From NCBI GenBank assembly GCA_009786535.1, contig WQRX01000007.1, positions 1 to 64,000 on the forward strand: a stretch of DNA of 64,000 nt, written 5' to 3'. Below are positions 61,210-64,000 of the stretch, piece after piece (the first letter of the stretch is position 1; each line of letters opens with the position of its first letter). Made by a program: the position numbers and the translations under genes. A model generated the notes under the pieces. The model did no database searches. It saw nothing but the letters and a program-made list of their open reading frames with translations, and was not told the origin of the DNA. Source of the stretch: Defluviitaleaceae bacterium. GTDB lineage: Bacteria; Bacillota; Clostridia; Lachnospirales; WQUN01.

Positions 61210-62715
61210 ATGCGATACTTTTATAACAAAAAATGGGTTTGTTGTTTTATGTTTGCATTATTCATTTTGTCTTTGATTCCACTTTTAATTATTTCTCACT
61301 CTGCATTGCCAACGCAGGATGATTTTTGGTACGGAATACCTGCGGCACAGGCATGGCAAGAAACGGGTTCGATAACGCAAACTGTAAATGCTGCGGTGCA
61401 ACGCACACAATATGCTTACGAGACATGGCAGGGTACTTTTGTTGCTATATTTTTTATGTCCGCGCATCCGGCAATTTTCGGAGCAGGATTTTATATGCTC
61501 GGTGTAATATTTGTTATTCTAATGTTTGCAAGTGCGAATTTATTCTTCCTAAAAGTTATACTTATGGATTACCTTAAGATGGATAAATATACTTATGGCA
61601 TTGTCACACTTTTGTTCACTTTTATTTCTATGCAATTCGTGTTTTCGGCACGAGAAGGCTTTTTCTGGTATAACTCTGCTATGTTTTATTCGGGATTCCA
61701 CTCCCTGTCGCTTTTTATGCTAGGCATGTTGGGTTTGGCACTGAAAGAGGAGAGCGAACCTAGCAAAATTTCATACATTCTTGTGCCTATTTTTGCATTT
61801 TTAGTAGGTGGTAGCAACTTTATCTCTGCACTTACTTCCGCAGTAGTTCTGGCTCTGGTTCTTGCTTGGCTGGGATATAAGCACTTTTGTATAAAAGCCA
61901 AGGTGTCTATGCAGAAATGGCTTGTTCCAATTTTGGGTTTTGCGGCTATATCTGTATCGTTGATTATCGCCATTACTGCGCCGGGCAATGCCCTTCGGCA
62001 AGTGATACTTGAGGAGAGTGGCTACGGTATCCAAATGAACCCTATTTTAGCCATTCTTCAATCTTTTAGGCATGGTTTTCTGTTTTTCACAACTTTCCGC
62101 CAGCAAGTATTGCCTTTCCCGGTATGGATAGCACTCGGCTGTATGATACCCATAATATATAATGCTACTCGGCAGATTGTACAAAAGGGGGTATTCATAC
62201 ATAAATACTCTATTTTAGTTGTACCTCTCTTTTATGGTGTTTATGCCAGTACTTTTACACCCAATCTCTACTCCATGTCAAGCTTTGGCCCGAATCGTGT
62301 TGTTAACGTAAACTTTTACTGGTTTTTGCTGTTCGTATTTGTTGCTATGATTTTTATTTGCGGGAATATTGCAGCTATATTGGGTACTTCTCATTCATCT
62401 TTCTTGGTCGAGAAAAGCAGCGGAAAAGATTCTAGTAGTATTAGTAAGACAGCGGCAATTGGGCTTGCTATTTTCGTGTTATCCTGTGTTTTTATTGCCA
62501 CTGAAGATGTAAACTCAATGATGAGTACCAGCGCGGCGAGGTCAGTAATTACCGGCGAAGCTCGAACATATAGAATAGAATATTTTGAACGAATCGAACG
62601 CTTACGTGAACCGGGAGTAAACCCGGATGAGATTCCGTTCTTCACGGTTTTTCCGTATGTATTGCCAATACTGCCGCCCGGTGACAATGATGAGGTAGTA
62701 AGGTTCTTTAGGTAA
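61210..62715 (+). CDS. Polytopic membrane protein, DUF6056-like
   Basis: A 501-residue protein with about 11 membrane helices. The first extracellular loop has a QDDFWYG segment, and an REGFFWYNSA motif lies after helix 4, as in DUF6056/GtrC-like membrane proteins of surface glycan gene clusters. It probably acts on lipid-linked sugars. The neighbouring GtrB-type glycosyltransferase, a usual partner, is broken. The ribosome binding site is weak (GGAAGG). Codon use is more AT-rich than the rest of the window. Confidence 0.7.
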   Translation: MRYFYNKKWVCCFMFALFILSLIPLLIISHSALPTQDDFWYGIPAAQAWQETGSITQTVNAAVQRTQYAYETWQGTFVAIFFMSAHPAIFGAGFYMLGVIFVILMFASANLFFLKVILMDYLKMDKYTYGIVTLLFTFISMQFVFSAREGFFWYNSAMFYSGFHSLSLFMLGMLGLALKEESEPSKISYILVPIFAFLVGGSNFISALTSAVVLALVLAWLGYKHFCIKAKVSMQKWLVPILGFAAISVSLIIAITAPGNALRQVILEESGYGIQMNPILAILQSFRHGFLFFTTFRQQVLPFPVWIALGCMIPIIYNATRQIVQKGVFIHKYSILVVPLFYGVYASTFTPNLYSMSSFGPNRVVNVNFYWFLLFVFVAMIFICGNIAAILGTSHSSFLVEKSSGKDSSSISKTAAIGLAIFVLSCVFIATEDVNSMMSTSAARSVITGEARTYRIEYFERIERLREPGVNPDEIPFFTVFPYVLPILPPGDNDEVVRFFR

Positions 62716-62742
62716 TGTGTTTTTGATGGGATACGAATGTGT

Positions 62743-63117
62743 ATGAGCAGTGATATTTACAGATAAAAAGGCGCTCTACGTCCAATTCTCTATTTGGTTT
62801 TGCCATGTTACAAAGAAGAAGTAGTAGTAGATTTGTCCAAAAATCATGGATATCAAAATGCTTTACTCGCCGGACTTGTGATTGCCAAAGATGTGGCTGA
62901 TGTTGTTATTTCTATGGATGCAGATTTGCAGGACGATATTAATGCGATTGATGAAATGCCGGAGAAGTTTGGTCAAGGTTTTGATATAGTTTATGGGGTT
63001 CGTAGTCAAAGAAAGAAGGACAGTTTTTTCAAACGAGTAACCGCTGAAGGTTTCTATACAAGGAAGTACATGCCGGATATGGCAATATATACAGCTTATG
63101 GAATGAAGTACACATAA
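62743..63117 (+). pseudogene. Broken GtrB/DPM1-like family 2 glycosyltransferase
   Basis: An ATG at 62743 opens a frame that hits TAA after seven codons; the same frame then reads LYLVLPCYKEE, joined directly to VVVDLSKNHGYQNALLAGL, SMDADLQDD and IVYGVRSQRKKDSFFKR. About 50-60 residues containing the DDGSxD motif are missing between the first two blocks, and the protein stops before the C-terminal membrane helices. It would transfer a sugar to undecaprenyl phosphate if intact. Confidence 0.78.
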
Positions 63118-63254
63118 CATCGGTATACCCGCCAGAATTGATATATGAAATGCTTGTACCAATGAGCCAACAAAAAATAGACAGCTTCATGCAATTAAAA
63201 AGACGATTGTATGCCGTAGTGCTTCATTGTAGCCCCAAGGAGGTGAGTACGTAA
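63048..63254 (+). pseudogene. Unrecognised open fragment in the decayed island
   Basis: A stretch of about 68 codons without a start or ribosome binding site runs in a different frame from the glycosyltransferase remnant and ends at TAA 63252. A further short open piece follows to about 63352. Together they look like the 3' part of another degraded gene; I cannot name it. Confidence 0.3.
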
Positions 63255-63370
63255 GCCATATACAATACCAAAGTGAATATGAAGGGCACATACAGCAAGA
63301 ATATGAAATGCTAAGAATGTTTGAAAATGGATATGCCGATTGTCTTTGGTGATATTCTATATTAAAGTGC

Positions 63371-63399
63371 TTTACGACAAGCCAAAAAGTAAGTATAAT
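63371..63399 (+). promoter_or_regulatory. Promoter of the 49-residue gene at 63423
   Basis: TTTACG (63371-63376), 17 bases, TATAAT (63394-63399). AAAGGAG follows as ribosome binding site. Confidence 0.55.
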
Positions 63400-63422
63400 A
63401 AGAAAAAAAAGGAGCGATTAAT

Positions 63423-63572
63423 GTGACGAAATTAGAATTAATGACTGTGATGTATTCATTGGAAACATTAATAGAATCGGAAAAACCAGAAAAAGCATTA
63501 GGCGTTATTAAAAGAATTATCGCTGAAGCAGAAAAGCGTCCGCAGGATAAAAATGAAGATAACAAAAATTAA
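63423..63572 (+). CDS. Small helical protein, 49 residues
   Basis: Starts with GTG eight bases after AAAGGAG and has its own promoter. The product is charged and helical (KLELMTVMYSLETLIES...ALGVIKRIIAEAEKR) with a hydrophilic tail. No membrane segment or known motif is seen. It is the only apparently intact gene in the right part of the tRNA-bounded segment. Confidence 0.6.
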   Translation: MTKLELMTVMYSLETLIESEKPEKALGVIKRIIAEAEKRPQDKNEDNKN

Positions 63573-63677
63573 TTACCCCACCAAAATACCAAATAATGGC
63601 TGTAAGAAAAAAATAAAGATAGCCGACTAAAGTGCAAAGAATCCAGTAAAATAGCCATTTGTGATATATTACTGTGA

Positions 63678-63721
63678 GATTTGTATCAGCAGGCCAACGG
63701 CTCGAGTCCGTTAAGCGGCTT
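63678..63721 (+). repeat. Degenerate copy of the tRNA-Thr 3' half, possible attachment site
   Basis: About 40 of 44 bases match tRNA-Thr from the anticodon loop to the acceptor 3' strand (61041-61084), with one deletion and a few changes. No 5' half is present. A direct repeat of a tRNA 3' end is what an integrated tRNA-targeted element leaves at its far end. Confidence 0.7.
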
Positions 63722-63757
63722 TAAAATTTTCACTCACAATTTGACATCAAAACAAGT

Positions 63758-63795
63758 AAAACCACGGGAGTAATAAATCAAACCGTGGTTTTTTC
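63758..63795. terminator. Terminator downstream of the att-like repeat
   Basis: AAAACCACGG (63758-63767) and CCGTGGTTTT (63783-63792) flank a 15-base loop and are followed by more T residues. Confidence 0.7.
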
Positions 63796-63932
63796 TTTTC
63801 TGTTGATTGTTCGTAAACTGCGCTCCAAGACGCTTGCATTACAGCGAAATTACATCGGGAAGCAATGACAAGCGTAATTTTAAATATTAAAGATAATTAA
63901 ACGTGCGGAAACGCGGAAAGGTTATCGACCAT

Positions 63933-63965
63933 AAAAAAAGACCCGCGCATCGAAGTGATGGCGGG
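63933..63965 (-). terminator. Terminator of a gene entering from the right
   Basis: On the minus strand CCCGCCATC pairs with GATG-C-GCGGG (one bulged base) and is followed by TCTTTTTTT. Between 63796 and 63932 I see no gene. Confidence 0.6.
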
Positions 63966-64000
63966 CAAACTATTAAGGTTTTTTTAATTCGCCTCGTAAG

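Noticed and set aside
1..64000. CRISPR array, complete insertion sequence or prophage
   Set aside because: No regularly spaced repeats, transposase, integrase, terminase or capsid genes were found on either strand.

Overview
The window looks like a chromosome segment from an endospore-forming, anaerobic Gram-positive bacterium of the class Clostridia. The evidence is a spoVA operon (spoVAA-AB-AC-AD-AE), the walRK-yycHI cell-wall regulatory operon, IspH, an anaerobic-type FAD reductase/DUF1667 pair, lipoprotein signals and purine-rich Shine-Dalgarno sites. Base composition is moderate and gene density is high. Many neighbouring genes overlap by a few bases or converge tail to tail. No prophage, CRISPR array or intact insertion sequence is visible.

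Layout. 1-8.6 kb: secreted serine hydrolase, MNT/HEPN toxin-antitoxin pair, unknown protein, small membrane protein plus ABC exporter, P-loop kinase, glycyl-tRNA synthetase and an SRAP gene remnant. 8.6-13.2 kb: large surface beta-helix protein and a divergent HTH-TPR regulator with a repeated operator-like site between them. 13.2-15.8 kb: sugar isomerase/oxidoreductase pair and a DtxR-type regulator. 15.8-17.6 kb: MotA-like membrane protein and an anchored subtilase. 17.7-28.0 kb: a peptide or natural-product export locus made of PerM, response regulator, Peripla_BP_6 lipoprotein, HlyD-like protein, two NHLM-type ABC transporters, a convergent ATP-grasp enzyme, an APH-type kinase and a histidine kinase. 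28.2-30.1 kb: degenerate JAMM-LysM membrane protein and a soluble kinase. 30.1-35.1 kb: overlapping lipase lipoprotein, GH95 and ispH genes. 35.2-36.8 kb: a decay zone with an amber-interrupted PC4-like gene, VapBC and a restriction-enzyme tail. 36.8-40.7 kb: FAD reductase, DUF1667-HAD fusion, lone V-ATPase subunit D, Mur-like protein and a double OB-fold SSB. 40.8-44.2 kb: kinase-like protein, TIR protein and an XRE/beta-solenoid fusion. 44.2-50.5 kb: an eight-gene same-strand run joining an ExbB/ExbD-like module to walRK-yycHI. 50.6-54.9 kb: small genes and spoVA. 54.9-60.7 kb: RpiR-MFS, a YtrA-type GntR/ABC operon and DegV-YgjV. 60.8-64 kb: zinc-ribbon microprotein, tRNA-Thr, and about 2.6 kb of low-quality DNA bounded by a partial copy of the tRNA 3' half, which suggests an old tRNA-targeted island.

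The most promising undescribed systems are (i) the NHLM-like export locus, which combines an ATP-grasp enzyme, an APH-type kinase and a periplasmic-binding-protein-like lipoprotein, lies between a response regulator and a histidine kinase, and shows no precursor gene; and (ii) the proton-channel (ExbBD-like) module transcribed into the WalRK operon, headed by a terminator-like hairpin that covers its ribosome binding site. Smaller points of interest are the DUF1667-HAD fusion, the QxQ pseudo-JAMM/LysM protein, the TIR protein with a symmetric operator, and the orphan V-ATPase D subunit.

All family calls come from reading motifs by eye; no database search was run.
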